From JBQTHP01 sp052389755 (lineage in GTDB: Bacteria > Pseudomonadota > Gammaproteobacteria > Steroidobacterales > Steroidobacteraceae), in the NCBI GenBank assembly GCA_052389755.1, contig JBQTHP010000017.1, positions 1-64,000 of the forward strand: DNA of 64,000 nt, given 5' to 3'. The translations under genes were made by a program, and so were the position numbers. The notes under the pieces are model-generated. The model worked only from the letters and a program-made list of their open reading frames with translations, was not told the DNA's origin and ran no database searches. Every line of letters begins with the position of its first letter. Position 1 is the stretch's first letter. Below are positions 34,511-44,847 of this stretch, in pieces.

Positions 34511-35125
34511 ATGGGCAGGCACAATCCCGTACGCAGCGAAAACCTGCGGCTCGCACTGGCGCGGGAAGCGGCGCGCCTCATGGCCGAGCACGGCATCAGC
34601 GACTTTCTCGCGGCCAAGCGCAAGGCGGCCGCGCGGTTCGGCGTCGAAGACGGCGCCGTGCTGCCGAAGAATACCGAGATCGAGGCGGCGCTCGGAGAGT
34701 ACCAGCGCCTCTTCGGAGGCGAGTCGCACGCCGAGATGCTGAATACGCAGCGGGTCGCCGCGCTCGAGGCGATGCGGCGGCTGCGGGAGTTCGAGCCGCG
34801 CCTCGTGGGCCCGGTGCTCACCGGCACGGCGACCGAGCACTCCGACGTGCAGCTGCATCTCTTCGCCGATCGTCCCGAGTCCGTGACGATCAAGCTCATG
34901 GACGAGCGTATCCCGCACGAGGTCACCGAGCGCCGCGTGCGCATGAATGCGGAGCGCGTCCTCAACTACCCCGGCGTGCGCTTCGAGATCGCCGATCAGC
35001 CGGTGGAAGCCACGGTGTTTCCGCTCGACGGCATCCGACAGGCGCCGGTGAGTCCCGTGGACGGCAGACCGATGCGCCGCGCTGACATCGACGAGCTCGA
35101 AACGCTGGTGACGCCGCGCGAGTAG
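34511..35125 (+). CDS. Conserved protein of unknown function, possibly nucleotidyltransferase-like
   Basis: Soluble protein of 204 residues starting 11 bp after the PBP1A stop behind a GGAGCGAG-type site, so probably co-transcribed. The N-terminal half is helical (AREAARLMAEHGISDFLAAK). The middle holds GPVLTGTATEHSDVQLHLFAD, faintly like the G(S/T)-x-SD-x-D core of minimal nucleotidyltransferases, and the C-terminal half is mixed. The ordinary codon use and operon position argue for a real gene; the functional hint is weak. Confidence 0.75.
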   Translation: MGRHNPVRSENLRLALAREAARLMAEHGISDFLAAKRKAAARFGVEDGAVLPKNTEIEAALGEYQRLFGGESHAEMLNTQRVAALEAMRRLREFEPRLVGPVLTGTATEHSDVQLHLFADRPESVTIKLMDERIPHEVTERRVRMNAERVLNYPGVRFEIADQPVEATVFPLDGIRQAPVSPVDGRPMRRADIDELETLVTPRE

Positions 35126-35137
35126 CCGAGGGCGGCG

Positions 35138-36436
<1,299 letters not shown>

Positions 36437-36528
36437 TCGCGGACTCTTGCAAAAGTCACGCGAGCCTTACATGGCAGCTGAGCGGAATCAAGGCGCCGGC
36501 GCGCGCGGGGCGCGCCGGAAAAATCGCT

Positions 36529-37995
36529 CTACTCGACTATTTTTATGTAGCTGCCCGGCTCCGGCGCGCGGTTCGGATAGAGGCCGTTCAGGAGCTCGAG
36601 CTCCTCCTTCTGATACTTCTCGACGGGAACGTTCTTGGCGTAGTCGGCAAGCTTCGTCTTGTCGGTCACTTGCACGACCTTGAGGCGATACGGCTCGGCT
36701 AGCGGGTACTCGGAAGTCTTCAGATCCCGCACAGTCTCGATGACGGACAGGTAGAGACCATCGTCGGCCGGAATGCCGCCGCTTGCCGAACGGCTGGCCG
36801 CACCGAACACATAGGCGTTGTCGCCGCGATACAGCACCGCCCAGCGCACGGGTCCCTGGCCGCTATCGAGCGGCGAGCCATGGCGCGTGATGACCGCGTA
36901 CCCGTCCATGCCGTTCACCGCGAGCGCTTCACCTTTCGCGAAGCTGCCGCCCCGCAGCTTCTCGAGCAGGAACTCGCGCGGGCCCTTGTTGGCGGGCTTC
37001 GGGTCGATGGTCACCTGCATGAGCGAATCCTTGTTCTTGGTGTACGCAAGGAGACGATCGCGCTGGTTCTCGATGGTCCACCCCTTCGGGAAGGCCATCG
37101 TGATCCGCATGTCTGCGTGATAGAAGCGGTTGTCCCGGACGATGCCCTGCGCGCGGCTCGAGCCGTATGGCAGCCCGTCGATGGCCTTCAGATACGGCTC
37201 GCGGTTGTCGATCCAGCCGCCCTCCGGCTCGTCCTGGATATTCGCGGCACCCTTTGCCGCCTGGATCACGCGCGAATCCGGCGCGGGATGCGAGGAAAAG
37301 ATTCCGTGGTAGATGCGCGGCTCACGCCCTTCGTCTTTCGCGCGATTGCGTTCGAACGTCTCCTGGTTCTTGAACACCTTGAACGTCTCGGCCATCGCCT
37401 CGGGGCGATAACCGCTCTTCGCGGAATATTCGAGACCGAGCCGGTCGGCCTCCATCTCGTTCTCACGGCCATATCCCTGCAGCCACGCGGTAGCGCCGAT
37501 GTTGGCCAGCTGCGCAATGGCGCTCGAGCCCGTGGCGATGGCGGCGCCGGTGGCGAGTACCGACGCGAAAATGCCCTGTGTCTGGCGTTTTGCAGGATGC
37601 CGGGCCGTGACATGCCCGATCTCGTGACCGAGGACGGAGGCGAGCTCGGCCTCGGTGTTCATGTGCGCGAGCAGGCCGCGATGCACATACACGTAGCCGC
37701 CGCCTGTGGTGAACGCGTTTACCGCGTCGTCGTCGACCACCACGAACTTGAAGTCCCAGTCCGCCAGGTGGCTGTTCTTGGCCACTCTCGTGCCCACCGC
37801 CTGCACGTAGTCCTGCACGGCCTGATCTTCGTACAGGCCGTAGAAGCGGATGATCTGCTCGTAATAGCGGCGGGCGCGTTCCTGTTCTCCCTTCATGGAG
37901 CCGAAGACGACGTCCTGCCCGCCCGTGGCCGGGTTGGTTGCACACCCGGCAACGGCAAAGGCGACGAGGATTGCGCTAGCCAGCTTGCGAATCAT
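36529..37995 (-). CDS. M48-family zinc metalloprotease lipoprotein
   Basis: Protein of 488 residues with lipobox VAGC at about residues 16-19, followed by a peptidase M48 domain. The zinc motif VLGHEIGHVTARH lies at about 141-153, with a downstream ENEMEADRLGLEY glutamate ligand. The C-terminal half (about 300-488) includes a region ending ELELLNGLYPNRAPEPGSYIKIVE, resembling the LysM-like tail seen in related envelope proteases. Predicted periplasmic quality-control protease of the BepA/LoiP group, though longer than BepA's catalytic part. It stands alone between gltA and rpmE. Confidence 0.88.
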   Translation of the reverse strand: MIRKLASAILVAFAVAGCATNPATGGQDVVFGSMKGEQERARRYYEQIIRFYGLYEDQAVQDYVQAVGTRVAKNSHLADWDFKFVVVDDDAVNAFTTGGGYVYVHRGLLAHMNTEAELASVLGHEIGHVTARHPAKRQTQGIFASVLATGAAIATGSSAIAQLANIGATAWLQGYGRENEMEADRLGLEYSAKSGYRPEAMAETFKVFKNQETFERNRAKDEGREPRIYHGIFSSHPAPDSRVIQAAKGAANIQDEPEGGWIDNREPYLKAIDGLPYGSSRAQGIVRDNRFYHADMRITMAFPKGWTIENQRDRLLAYTKNKDSLMQVTIDPKPANKGPREFLLEKLRGGSFAKGEALAVNGMDGYAVITRHGSPLDSGQGPVRWAVLYRGDNAYVFGAASRSASGGIPADDGLYLSVIETVRDLKTSEYPLAEPYRLKVVQVTDKTKLADYAKNVPVEKYQKEELELLNGLYPNRAPEPGSYIKIVE

Positions 37996-38101
37996 GATCA
38001 GCTCCCGGCAGGGGTGCGGGATCGACGCTTATAGCTACGATTTCGACCCCGGACAAGAAGTTCCGGCGGCGAGCGGCTCTCGCCGCCTACAGTGAGCTGG
38101 C

Positions 38102-38323
38102 TTAAGAAGAGCGGGCGCCGCCGGCGGTAGCGTACTTCTTCCGGAACCGATCGACGCGCCCGGCGGTGTCGACGATCTTCTGCTTGCCCGTGTAGAAGGG
38201 GTGGCAGTTGGAGCACACCTCGACCTGCAGGTCGTGGCCGAGAGTCGAGCCCGTCTTGAACGTGTTCCCGCAGGTGCAGGTGACCGTGATGTCCTTGTAC
38301 TCGGGATGGATGGACGCTTTCAT
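38102..38323 (-). CDS. rpmE: 50S ribosomal protein L31, zinc-binding form
   Basis: Ribosomal protein of 73 residues beginning MKASIHPEYKDITVTC. The four Cys ligands (TCTCGNTF and VCSNCHPF) show the zinc-containing C+ form. The ATG at 38323 matches family length; longer frames upstream are intergenic shadow. Confidence 0.97.
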   Translation of the reverse strand: MKASIHPEYKDITVTCTCGNTFKTGSTLGHDLQVEVCSNCHPFYTGKQKIVDTAGRVDRFRKKYATAGGARSS

Positions 38324-38610
38324 GGCGGCTCGCTCGGTCCGAAACACGTTGCTGGCGGAAAAAAGGCCGGGCAGTCTACCCGCGGAAGGCCGGTGCGACA
38401 AGCTCAACCCTGGCCGCACGTCTCGTCCTCGAGGCGGGGCGCGGACTTCGAATCGCGTAATAAGTTCCCTTATCCACAAAAGCTGTGGATAAATCTGTGG
38501 ACTGCGATCAAACGCGAGTCCAGATAACGCCGTGCGATTGCGTATTTGTTACCTTGGCTAAAAAATGACCAGGGTATTTCAGCTTGTCGAATCAGCCTGT
38601 TGCACGGCTC
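38324..38610. other. Intergenic region rpmE-hemW, comparatively AT-rich
   Basis: About 287 bp without a gene, upstream of rpmE and downstream of hemW. It contains the DnaA-box palindrome at 38470-38492 and an AT-rich stretch from about 38530 to 38580 (ATTTGTTACC, TAAAAAATG). No terminator for hemW was recognised. Confidence 0.6.
38470..38492. promoter_or_regulatory. Two perfect DnaA boxes in inverted orientation
   Basis: TTATCCACA at 38470-38478 and its reverse complement TGTGGATAA at 38484-38492, 5 bp apart. A third degenerate copy, TGTGGACTG, starts about 5 bp further on. Both boxes match the high-affinity E. coli consensus exactly. The site lies about 150 bp upstream of rpmE. It could be a DnaA-controlled promoter, a titration or reactivation site, or part of an origin. 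Confidence 0.8.
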
Positions 38611-39882
38611 TTATTCAGCGACTTGACCGGTTTCGCACGTAATTCGCTCATTTGCCGTAGCAGCCCCCAGGGCCTGTGTATAACGAGCGGGAGCAATCGC
38701 GGCCGCCGTTGACAGGGTACCCTGCAGCGTGCGCTGAGCTCGCGGCGGCAGAAAACTGCCCACTACGTCGTTCAGAAAGCGCAGCCCGAGCGCGCTTGCT
38801 CGACAGCGGCCGCGCGACACGATCACGAGCCCACGCTGCTCGAGCATCCCGACTGTCGCCGCCGCCGCCGCCCACCCGAGGCCCGTAAACGAGGCGAAAT
38901 CCGCGGTCTCGAAGCCTTCGACGAGCCGCAGGGCGTTCATCATGAACTCGAAAGGCAGGTCGTCCGGCGCGATGGATTTCTGGGAACGGGCGTCCGGAGC
39001 CATGGCAAGGTAGCGGCGTGGCTCACGCAGCTGCCAGGTGCGTCGGATCCGCCCGGCCGTCGCGTCGGTCAGCTTGCCGTGGGCGCCCGCACCGACACCC
39101 AGGTAGTCGCCGAAACGCCAGTAGTTGACGTTGTGCCGGCAGCGTCTGTCGACGCGCGCGTAGGCGGAGATCTCGTAGCGCATGAACCCCGCGTCGGCGA
39201 GCCGCTCCTGACACGCGGCGAGCATGGCATCAATCACGTCGTCCTCGGGCAGGACTGGCGGACGAGCCGCGAAAACGGTGCCCGGCTCGATGGTCAATTG
39301 ATAGTGCGAAACGTGGGCCGGATCGAGGGCGAGCGCTTCCTCGACGTCCCGCCGCGCGCCCGCCACGTCCTGCCCCGGCAGGCCGTACATCAGATCGAGA
39401 TTGAAGTTCTCGAGCCCGGCCGCGTGCAACTCCTCGGCGGCACGGCGCGTCTCGTCCCCGGACTGAATTCGCCCCAACGTCCTGAGCTGCCGCGGGTCGA
39501 AGCTCTGCGCGCCGAGCGAGACGCGCGTGACCCCCCCGGCGCGATACTCGGCAAAGCACCCGCGCTCGACCGTGCCGGGGTTAGCTTCGAGTGTCACCTC
39601 GGCATCCGGCGCGATCGCGAGGTTCCGCCGAGCCGCATCGATCACCCGTCCGATGGCGGCCGGTGAGAAAAGGCTCGGCGTGCCGCCGCCGAAAAACACA
39701 CTGACGACCGGTCGGTCGGCGACCTCGGGCGCCTGGGCCGCGAGGTCGCGCTCGAGCGCCTCGCCGTAACGGGCCTCCGGCAGCGCGTCGCGCAGGCCGT
39801 AGGAGTTGAAATCGCAGTACGGACACTTCCGCACGCACCAGGGCAGGTGTACGTACAGGGAAAGCGGCGGCGCTACGAGCAT
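38611..39882 (-). CDS. hemW: Radical SAM heme chaperone HemW (coproporphyrinogen oxidase-like)
   Basis: Protein of 423 residues with the radical-SAM cluster motif CVRKCPYCDF (about 16-25), then FFGGGTPSLF, LEANPGT and GAQSFDPRQL. The HemN C-terminal domain follows (GLGWAAAAATVGMLEQRGLV). HemW-type proteins transfer heme to respiratory enzymes and are not true HemN oxidases. The usual family end, LRFLNDVVGSFL, falls near residue 377, and about 46 further residues of non-conserved sequence follow, suggesting the ancestral stop was lost. It lies downstream of the DUF885 gene. Confidence 0.92.
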   Translation of the reverse strand: MLVAPPLSLYVHLPWCVRKCPYCDFNSYGLRDALPEARYGEALERDLAAQAPEVADRPVVSVFFGGGTPSLFSPAAIGRVIDAARRNLAIAPDAEVTLEANPGTVERGCFAEYRAGGVTRVSLGAQSFDPRQLRTLGRIQSGDETRRAAEELHAAGLENFNLDLMYGLPGQDVAGARRDVEEALALDPAHVSHYQLTIEPGTVFAARPPVLPEDDVIDAMLAACQERLADAGFMRYEISAYARVDRRCRHNVNYWRFGDYLGVGAGAHGKLTDATAGRIRRTWQLREPRRYLAMAPDARSQKSIAPDDLPFEFMMNALRLVEGFETADFASFTGLGWAAAAATVGMLEQRGLVIVSRGRCRASALGLRFLNDVVGSFLPPRAQRTLQGTLSTAAAIAPARYTQALGAATANERITCETGQVAE

Positions 39883-39888
39883 GACCCC

Positions 39889-41661
39889 TCACTCTCCCGA
39901 AGCCGGGTCAGGGGCTGCAATCCAGTCGCGCACGACGCGCGAGAGCACGTCGAGCGGGACGGCGCCGGTGGACAGCACGACATCGTGAAACGTGCGAACG
40001 TCGAACCGCGGTCCCAGGCGCTGCTCGGCTTCGCGACGCAGCTCCAGAATGCGGAGCTGGCCGATCTTGTAGGCGAGCGCCTGCCCCGGCCAGCCGATGT
40101 ACCGGTCGATCTCGTTGACGATGTCCGCTTCGGTCTTCGCCGCGTTCGCCTTGAAGTAGTCGATCGCCTGCTGGCGGGTCCAGTGCTTGTCGTGCAGGCC
40201 GGTGTCCACGACCAGCCGCACCGCGCGCCACATGTCGTAGGTAAGCTGGCCGAATTTCGAGTACGGGTCCTTGTAGAGCCCGAGCTCCGGCCCGAGGCTT
40301 TCAGTGTAGAGCGCCCAGCCCTCCACATACGCCGTGATCTCCGAGTTGCGGCGGAACAGCGGTAGGTCTCGCATTTCCTGCGCGAGCGCGATCTGGAGGT
40401 GATGTCCGGGAACGGCTTCGTGCACCGTCAGCACCTCGATCTCGTACTTCGGGCGCACTTCCGGGCGATACAGATTCACGTAGTAATAGCCGGGACGGCG
40501 GCCATCCGCGGTCGAGGCCTGGTAGTACGCGGTGGTCGTGTTCGGCGCAGTCGTTGCGGGGATCGGGCGCACGCCGTAGGGCGTGCGAGGCAGCACGCCG
40601 AACAGGCGCACGAGCTCGGGTTCGATGAGCTTCGAGGTGACGACGTACGCGCGGAACAGCTCGTCCGGAGATCGGAAATAGAACTGCGGATCGCTCCGCA
40701 GGAAGACGAGAAAGTCGGCGAAGGCGCCTTTGAACCCCACCCTTTCCATGACCTTCTGCATCTCGGCGCGGATGCGCGCTACCTCACGCAGGCCCATGGC
40801 GTGGATCTCATCCGGCGTGAGCGTGGTGGTCGTATGGAAGGCGGCACGCTCGCGATAGAACGCCTCGCCATCCGGTGTGTCCCGGACGCCGACGCTCTCG
40901 CGGCAGGCCGCAACGTAGCGTTCGCGAAAGAACTGCTCGAAGCGCCGGTAGGCGGGCAGCACGGTTCTCGCGATGGCGTCGTTTCCCGCTGCCTGAAGGC
41001 GCGTGCGCTCGGCCTCGGGAACCGCTTCCGGAAAGCGCGTGAACGGCGCGTAGAACGGACTGTCCTCGGGGCGTTCGACGAGCTGGCGCGCGAGTATCGG
41101 CAGGACGCGCTCCATGATCACCTTGGGTTGTGTCCGCTTCTCCCGAATGGCGATCTCGAGCTGCGCGATGTGCTGCTCGAGATGCCGATCGATGGACGCG
41201 AGGCGTGCGATCCAGTTCTCGTAGTCGGCCGTGGTTGCGAACGGCAGCAGCTCCGCGAGCGCGGAAAGCGTGTGCACGCCTTCGCTCGCGCGGATCTCGT
41301 ATAGCCATGGCTTGAAGGGGTACGCGGCGATGCGGGTCGCGTACTCGCGCTCGAAGAGGTCGTAGCTCAGGCGCTCGTCCGGCGACAGGATCGTACGGTC
41401 GATGCGGCGCAGCGTTTCGAGTGTCGCGACGTTCCCGGCGTGGCGAGCCTCGATCGCGCGGGTCGAAAGATCGGTCCACGCACGATCGAAGCGCCGGTCG
41501 CCGTAGTACGACGCGCGCAGCGGGTCGTCGCGCATGTCGCGCTCCCATGCGGCATCGAACAAAGCGCGCAACTCGCCGGACGCGGGCGATGCGCCGCCGG
41601 CCGCGCCCGCGACCGAAAGCGCAAACGCCGCAACCGCGAGGTTCTTTCCTGCCGGATTCAT
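39889..41661 (-). CDS. DUF885 family exported metallopeptidase-like protein
   Basis: Protein of 590 residues with a signal peptide (about 8-25, ending GAAGGASPA). It has the DUF885 signature VLTVHEAVPGHHLQIALAQE, an HExxxGHH-type variant of the zincin motif, and a later YVEGWALYTESLG block (Glu ligand). The family is thought to contain zinc-dependent peptidases with unknown substrates. The ATG overlaps the rdgB stop by 4 bp, so it is coupled to rdgB. Confidence 0.88.
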   Translation of the reverse strand: MNPAGKNLAVAAFALSVAGAAGGASPASGELRALFDAAWERDMRDDPLRASYYGDRRFDRAWTDLSTRAIEARHAGNVATLETLRRIDRTILSPDERLSYDLFEREYATRIAAYPFKPWLYEIRASEGVHTLSALAELLPFATTADYENWIARLASIDRHLEQHIAQLEIAIREKRTQPKVIMERVLPILARQLVERPEDSPFYAPFTRFPEAVPEAERTRLQAAGNDAIARTVLPAYRRFEQFFRERYVAACRESVGVRDTPDGEAFYRERAAFHTTTTLTPDEIHAMGLREVARIRAEMQKVMERVGFKGAFADFLVFLRSDPQFYFRSPDELFRAYVVTSKLIEPELVRLFGVLPRTPYGVRPIPATTAPNTTTAYYQASTADGRRPGYYYVNLYRPEVRPKYEIEVLTVHEAVPGHHLQIALAQEMRDLPLFRRNSEITAYVEGWALYTESLGPELGLYKDPYSKFGQLTYDMWRAVRLVVDTGLHDKHWTRQQAIDYFKANAAKTEADIVNEIDRYIGWPGQALAYKIGQLRILELRREAEQRLGPRFDVRTFHDVVLSTGAVPLDVLSRVVRDWIAAPDPASGE

Positions 41662-42275
41662 GCGCGCCGTCCTTTCATGTCGTGCATCCAGGCCGTGAGC
41701 TGTGAGTGCAGCGATCGCAGTGCCTGGCCGCGATGGCTGAGGGAATTCTTGACCGCGGGATCGAGCTCGGCGGCCGTCGTATCGAGCCCGGCCGGTATGA
41801 ATATCGGATCGTAGCCGAAGCCGCCGCTGCCGCGCGGCGATCGTCCGATGCGCCCTTCCCACGCGCCTTCCGCCAGCAGCGGCGCCGCATCGTCGCGACT
41901 TCGCACGAAGGCGATGCTGCACCGGTAGCGTGCCGAGCGTCGCTCGTCCGGCACGTCGCGCAGCTCCGCGAGCAGCTTCGCGAGATTCTGCGCATCGGTT
42001 GCAGTCGCGCCTGCGTAGCGTGCGGAATGCACGCCGGGCTTGCCGTCGAGCGCATCCACTTCCAGTCCCGAGTCGTCCGCCAGCGCAGGCAGGCCCGAGC
42101 GCCGCGCCGCATGGCGCGCCTTGATCAGCGCGTTGTCGCGAAAGCTCGCGCCCGTTTCATCCGCCGGCTCGACGCCGAGCGAGGCCTGTGCAACGAGCGC
42201 CACGCCAACTGTCTCGAGCAGCGCACGCATCTCGCGCAGCTTGCCGTCGTTGGCGCTCGCGAGCACAACGCGCAT
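41658..42275 (-). CDS. rdgB: RdgB/HAM1 non-canonical purine NTP pyrophosphatase
   Basis: Removes dITP/XTP from the nucleotide pool. It has 205 residues, beginning MRVVLASANDGKLREMRALL (SxNxxK substrate motif). ALADDSGLEVDALDGKPGV and FGYDPIFIPAG follow, both diagnostic, plus SHRGQALRSL at the end. The start ATG 42275 lies 7 bp downstream of the rph stop. Confidence 0.96.
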   Translation of the reverse strand: MRVVLASANDGKLREMRALLETVGVALVAQASLGVEPADETGASFRDNALIKARHAARRSGLPALADDSGLEVDALDGKPGVHSARYAGATATDAQNLAKLLAELRDVPDERRSARYRCSIAFVRSRDDAAPLLAEGAWEGRIGRSPRGSGGFGYDPIFIPAGLDTTAAELDPAVKNSLSHRGQALRSLHSQLTAWMHDMKGRRA

Positions 42276-42282
42276 CGGCCGA

Positions 42283-43014
42283 TCACCCGGCGAGCGTCTC
42301 GGATTGCAATGCGAACAGGCGGCCGATACCGCCCGCGGCGAGATCGAGGAGCGCGTCGAGCTCGTGGCGACGGAAGGCATGTCCCTCGGCCGTTCCCTGC
42401 AGCTCGATGAAAGCGCCGCCGTTGTTCATGACGACGTTCATGTCGGTCTCCGCCTGCGAGTCCTCGAGATAGTCGAGGTCGAGCACCGCAACGCCGCCCA
42501 CGATGCCGACCGAGATTGCCGCGACCTGACCGTGGATCGGGCTTGCCGCGACCGCTCGGCGTTTCACGAGCGAGGCGCACGCATCGGCGAGCGCCACGTA
42601 GCCGCCGGTGATCGCCGCCGTACGCGTGCCCCCGTCGGCCTGCAGGACGTCGCAGTCGATGGTGACCGTGCGCTCGCCGAGCCCCTGCAGATCCACCACG
42701 GCGCGCAGGCTTCGACCGATCAGCCGCTGAATCTCCTGCGTGCGGCCGCTCTGCTTGCCCTTCGCCGCTTCGCGCGGCGAACGCGTGTGCGTCGCCCGCG
42801 GCAGCATGCCGTACTCGGCGGTCACCCAGCCGCGGGCCTTGCCGCGCAGAAACGCCGGCACCGTTTCCTCGACGCTGGCCGTGCAGATCACCCGCGTGTC
42901 GCCGAACTCGACCAGCACCGATCCTTCCGCGTGCCTGGCACAGCCGCGCGTGAAGCGCACGGCGCGGAGCTGATCCGGCGCCCGCCCGTTCGGGCGAGTG
43001 GCGCGCGCGTTCAT
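42283..43014 (-). CDS. rph: Ribonuclease PH
   Basis: Phosphorolytic 3'-5' exoribonuclease for tRNA maturation, 243 residues. Motifs include GSVLVEFGDTRVICTASVEE, GWVTAEYGMLPRATH, EIQRLIGRSLRAVVDL and DCDVLQADGGTRTAAITGG. The ATG at 43014 overlaps the PP2C stop by 4 bp (ATGA). It is part of PP2C-rph-rdgB-DUF885-hemW. Confidence 0.96.
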   Translation of the reverse strand: MNARATRPNGRAPDQLRAVRFTRGCARHAEGSVLVEFGDTRVICTASVEETVPAFLRGKARGWVTAEYGMLPRATHTRSPREAAKGKQSGRTQEIQRLIGRSLRAVVDLQGLGERTVTIDCDVLQADGGTRTAAITGGYVALADACASLVKRRAVAASPIHGQVAAISVGIVGGVAVLDLDYLEDSQAETDMNVVMNNGGAFIELQGTAEGHAFRRHELDALLDLAAGGIGRLFALQSETLAG

Positions 43015-43757
43015 GCGCCGAGCCAACGCAACGCCGCGATCGACGTGTTATCGCTGGCGACGCCGTTCGAGCTGATCGCCAGTTCGCCGATCTCGGCGAG
43101 CGCATCCCGCAGCGGCTTCGATTGGGCGGTCGTCAGATTCGCGATCTCGGGATCGCGCACGCCGCTCCAGAAACCATCCGTACACACGAGGAGCAGGTCC
43201 TGCGGCTGCAAGGGGCGTCGTCCGCTCAGCGTCATGTCGGGCATCACCGCGTCGCCGCCGACGCAGCACTCGACGAAATTGCGCATCGGATGCGTATGCA
43301 CCTGGTCCGCCGTGATGAGCCCTTCGCGAAGGAGCACTTCGACGTGGCTGTGATCGCGGGTGCGCGTCACGACGGCACCGTGCCGCAGGTGATAGACGCG
43401 GCTGTCACCGATGTGTGCCCACCACGCAGCACCCTTCTGCACGAGACACACGGCGCAGGTTGCCCGCGGACGCTGCTCGAGCGGCAGCTGCGCGCCGAGC
43501 TTCACGACTTCCTCGTGCGCGCGGCCGAGAGTGAGGTGCAGAAAACCGAGAGGGTCGAAGAGCGGCTGCGGCGTATGCCAGAAGGCTTCGAGCAAGGTCT
43601 TCTGAGTGAGATCGGCCGCGCGTGCGCCGTCCGCGTGCCCTCCCATCCCGTCGACCACTATGAGCAGCGCGGCGTGTTCGGCCACGGCGGCCGCGACCCG
43701 ATCCTGATTGTCCTCTCGCCCCCCGAGGAGACTGATTTCTGCGTATTCGACCTGCAC
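43011..43757 (-). CDS. PP2C-family Ser/Thr protein phosphatase
   Basis: Stp1-like phosphatase of 248 residues. Metal-binding motifs include REDNQDRVAAAV, LIVVDGMGGHADG, WWAHIGDSRVYHLR (GDSR), LLVCTDGFWSGV and a final ASDNTSIAAL. The protein is cytoplasmic and dephosphorylates phosphoserine/threonine. No partner kinase is seen in the window. It is the first gene of the operon with rph and rdgB, divergent from yicC across 100 bp. Confidence 0.93.
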   Translation of the reverse strand: MQVEYAEISLLGGREDNQDRVAAAVAEHAALLIVVDGMGGHADGARAADLTQKTLLEAFWHTPQPLFDPLGFLHLTLGRAHEEVVKLGAQLPLEQRPRATCAVCLVQKGAAWWAHIGDSRVYHLRHGAVVTRTRDHSHVEVLLREGLITADQVHTHPMRNFVECCVGGDAVMPDMTLSGRRPLQPQDLLLVCTDGFWSGVRDPEIANLTTAQSKPLRDALAEIGELAISSNGVASDNTSIAALRWLGA

Positions 43758-43857
43758 GGAGGGCCCTGTGCCTGGAGTGCTAAACTGCGGCGCGTTTTAT
43801 ACCACCCCCCGCGAGAGACACGTAAGCCGTACCGCAGCTAGAGGCACCCGGCACAAG

Positions 43858-44727
43858 ATGATCGCGAGCATGACCGGTTTCGCGCGCCGCGAGGCGTCGG
43901 GTCCATGGGGCACGCTCGTGTGCGAGCTGCGAAGCGTCAACCATCGCTTCCTGGAAGCCGGCTTCCGGCTTCCCGAAGAAGTGCGCTCCATCGAGCCCGA
44001 GCTGCGTCAGCTCGTCACCCGGGAGCTGAAGCGCGGCAAGGTGGACTGCACGGTGACGTATCGCGCCGCGCAGGGTGCCGAGCGCACGCTCGACATCGAT
44101 CCCGAAACCCTCGAACGGCTGCTCGTGCGCGTACGCGAGCTGGCGGGCGCCCTCAGAACGCAGCACACGGTGGTGGACGTTCTCGAGGTGCTTCGCTGGC
44201 CGGGCGTCATCCGCGAAGCGGAGGGCGGCAACGAAGCGCTGCTCGATGCGCTGCGCACCTTGTTCGCCGGTGCGCTCGAAGACCTCGCGGCGACCCGCTC
44301 GCGCGAGGGCAAGCGCCTGAAGGAGCTGATCGAGCAGCGCTGCGTGACCCTCGAAGGTCTCGTCGCACAAGTGCAGGCGCGCCTGCCGGAGGTTCAGGCA
44401 CGCGTGCGCACGCGGCTCCTGGAGCGCGTTGCGGAGCTGAAGGCGGCAGTCGATCAGGACCGGGTCGAGCAGGAGATCGCGATTCTGTTGCAGCGTCTCG
44501 ACGTCGCGGAAGAGCTCGATCGCCTCACCGGACACATCGCCGAAACGCGTCGCGCGATCGCGGGGCGCGAGCCCTCGGGCCGCCGCCTCGATTTTCTGAT
44601 GCAGGAGCTCAACCGCGAGGCGAACACGCTGTCCTCGAAATCCCAGGATCTCGAGACGACGCGCGCCGCCGTAGAGATGAAAGTCACCGTCGAGCAGATG
44701 CGCGAGCAGGTGCAGAACGCAGAGTAA
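43858..44727 (+). CDS. yicC: YicC-family endoribonuclease
   Basis: Protein of 289 residues beginning MIASMTGFARREASG, with ELRSVNHRFLEAGFRLPEE and the C-terminal DUF1732 block ending GRRLDFLMQELNREANTLSSKSQD. YicC proteins are RNases acting on small RNAs. The ATG at 43858 gives the family N-terminus; the frame upstream is shadow. It usually neighbours gmk; here four genes intervene. Confidence 0.95.
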   Translation: MIASMTGFARREASGPWGTLVCELRSVNHRFLEAGFRLPEEVRSIEPELRQLVTRELKRGKVDCTVTYRAAQGAERTLDIDPETLERLLVRVRELAGALRTQHTVVDVLEVLRWPGVIREAEGGNEALLDALRTLFAGALEDLAATRSREGKRLKELIEQRCVTLEGLVAQVQARLPEVQARVRTRLLERVAELKAAVDQDRVEQEIAILLQRLDVAEELDRLTGHIAETRRAIAGREPSGRRLDFLMQELNREANTLSSKSQDLETTRAAVEMKVTVEQMREQVQNAE

Positions 44728-44847
44728 GGCCTGGCGCTAGTTCCCGTTTTCCGGGCAAATGAGAACAGATGTGCGCAAAAGTATGACGCGCACCTCACCG
44801 ATCCGGAGGTCCGCGACTGAAAATCCAGCCGGTCACAAGACGCGAAC

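Noticed and set aside
36496..36518. Hairpin between gltA and the M48 protease as a terminator
   Set aside because: A 9-bp CG stem exists, but the T-run lies on the wrong side for minus-strand termination, so I did not list it.
38470..38610. Calling the DnaA-box region the chromosomal origin
   Set aside because: Only two perfect boxes are present and dnaA, gyrB or rpmH are not nearby; an origin cannot be claimed without skew data.
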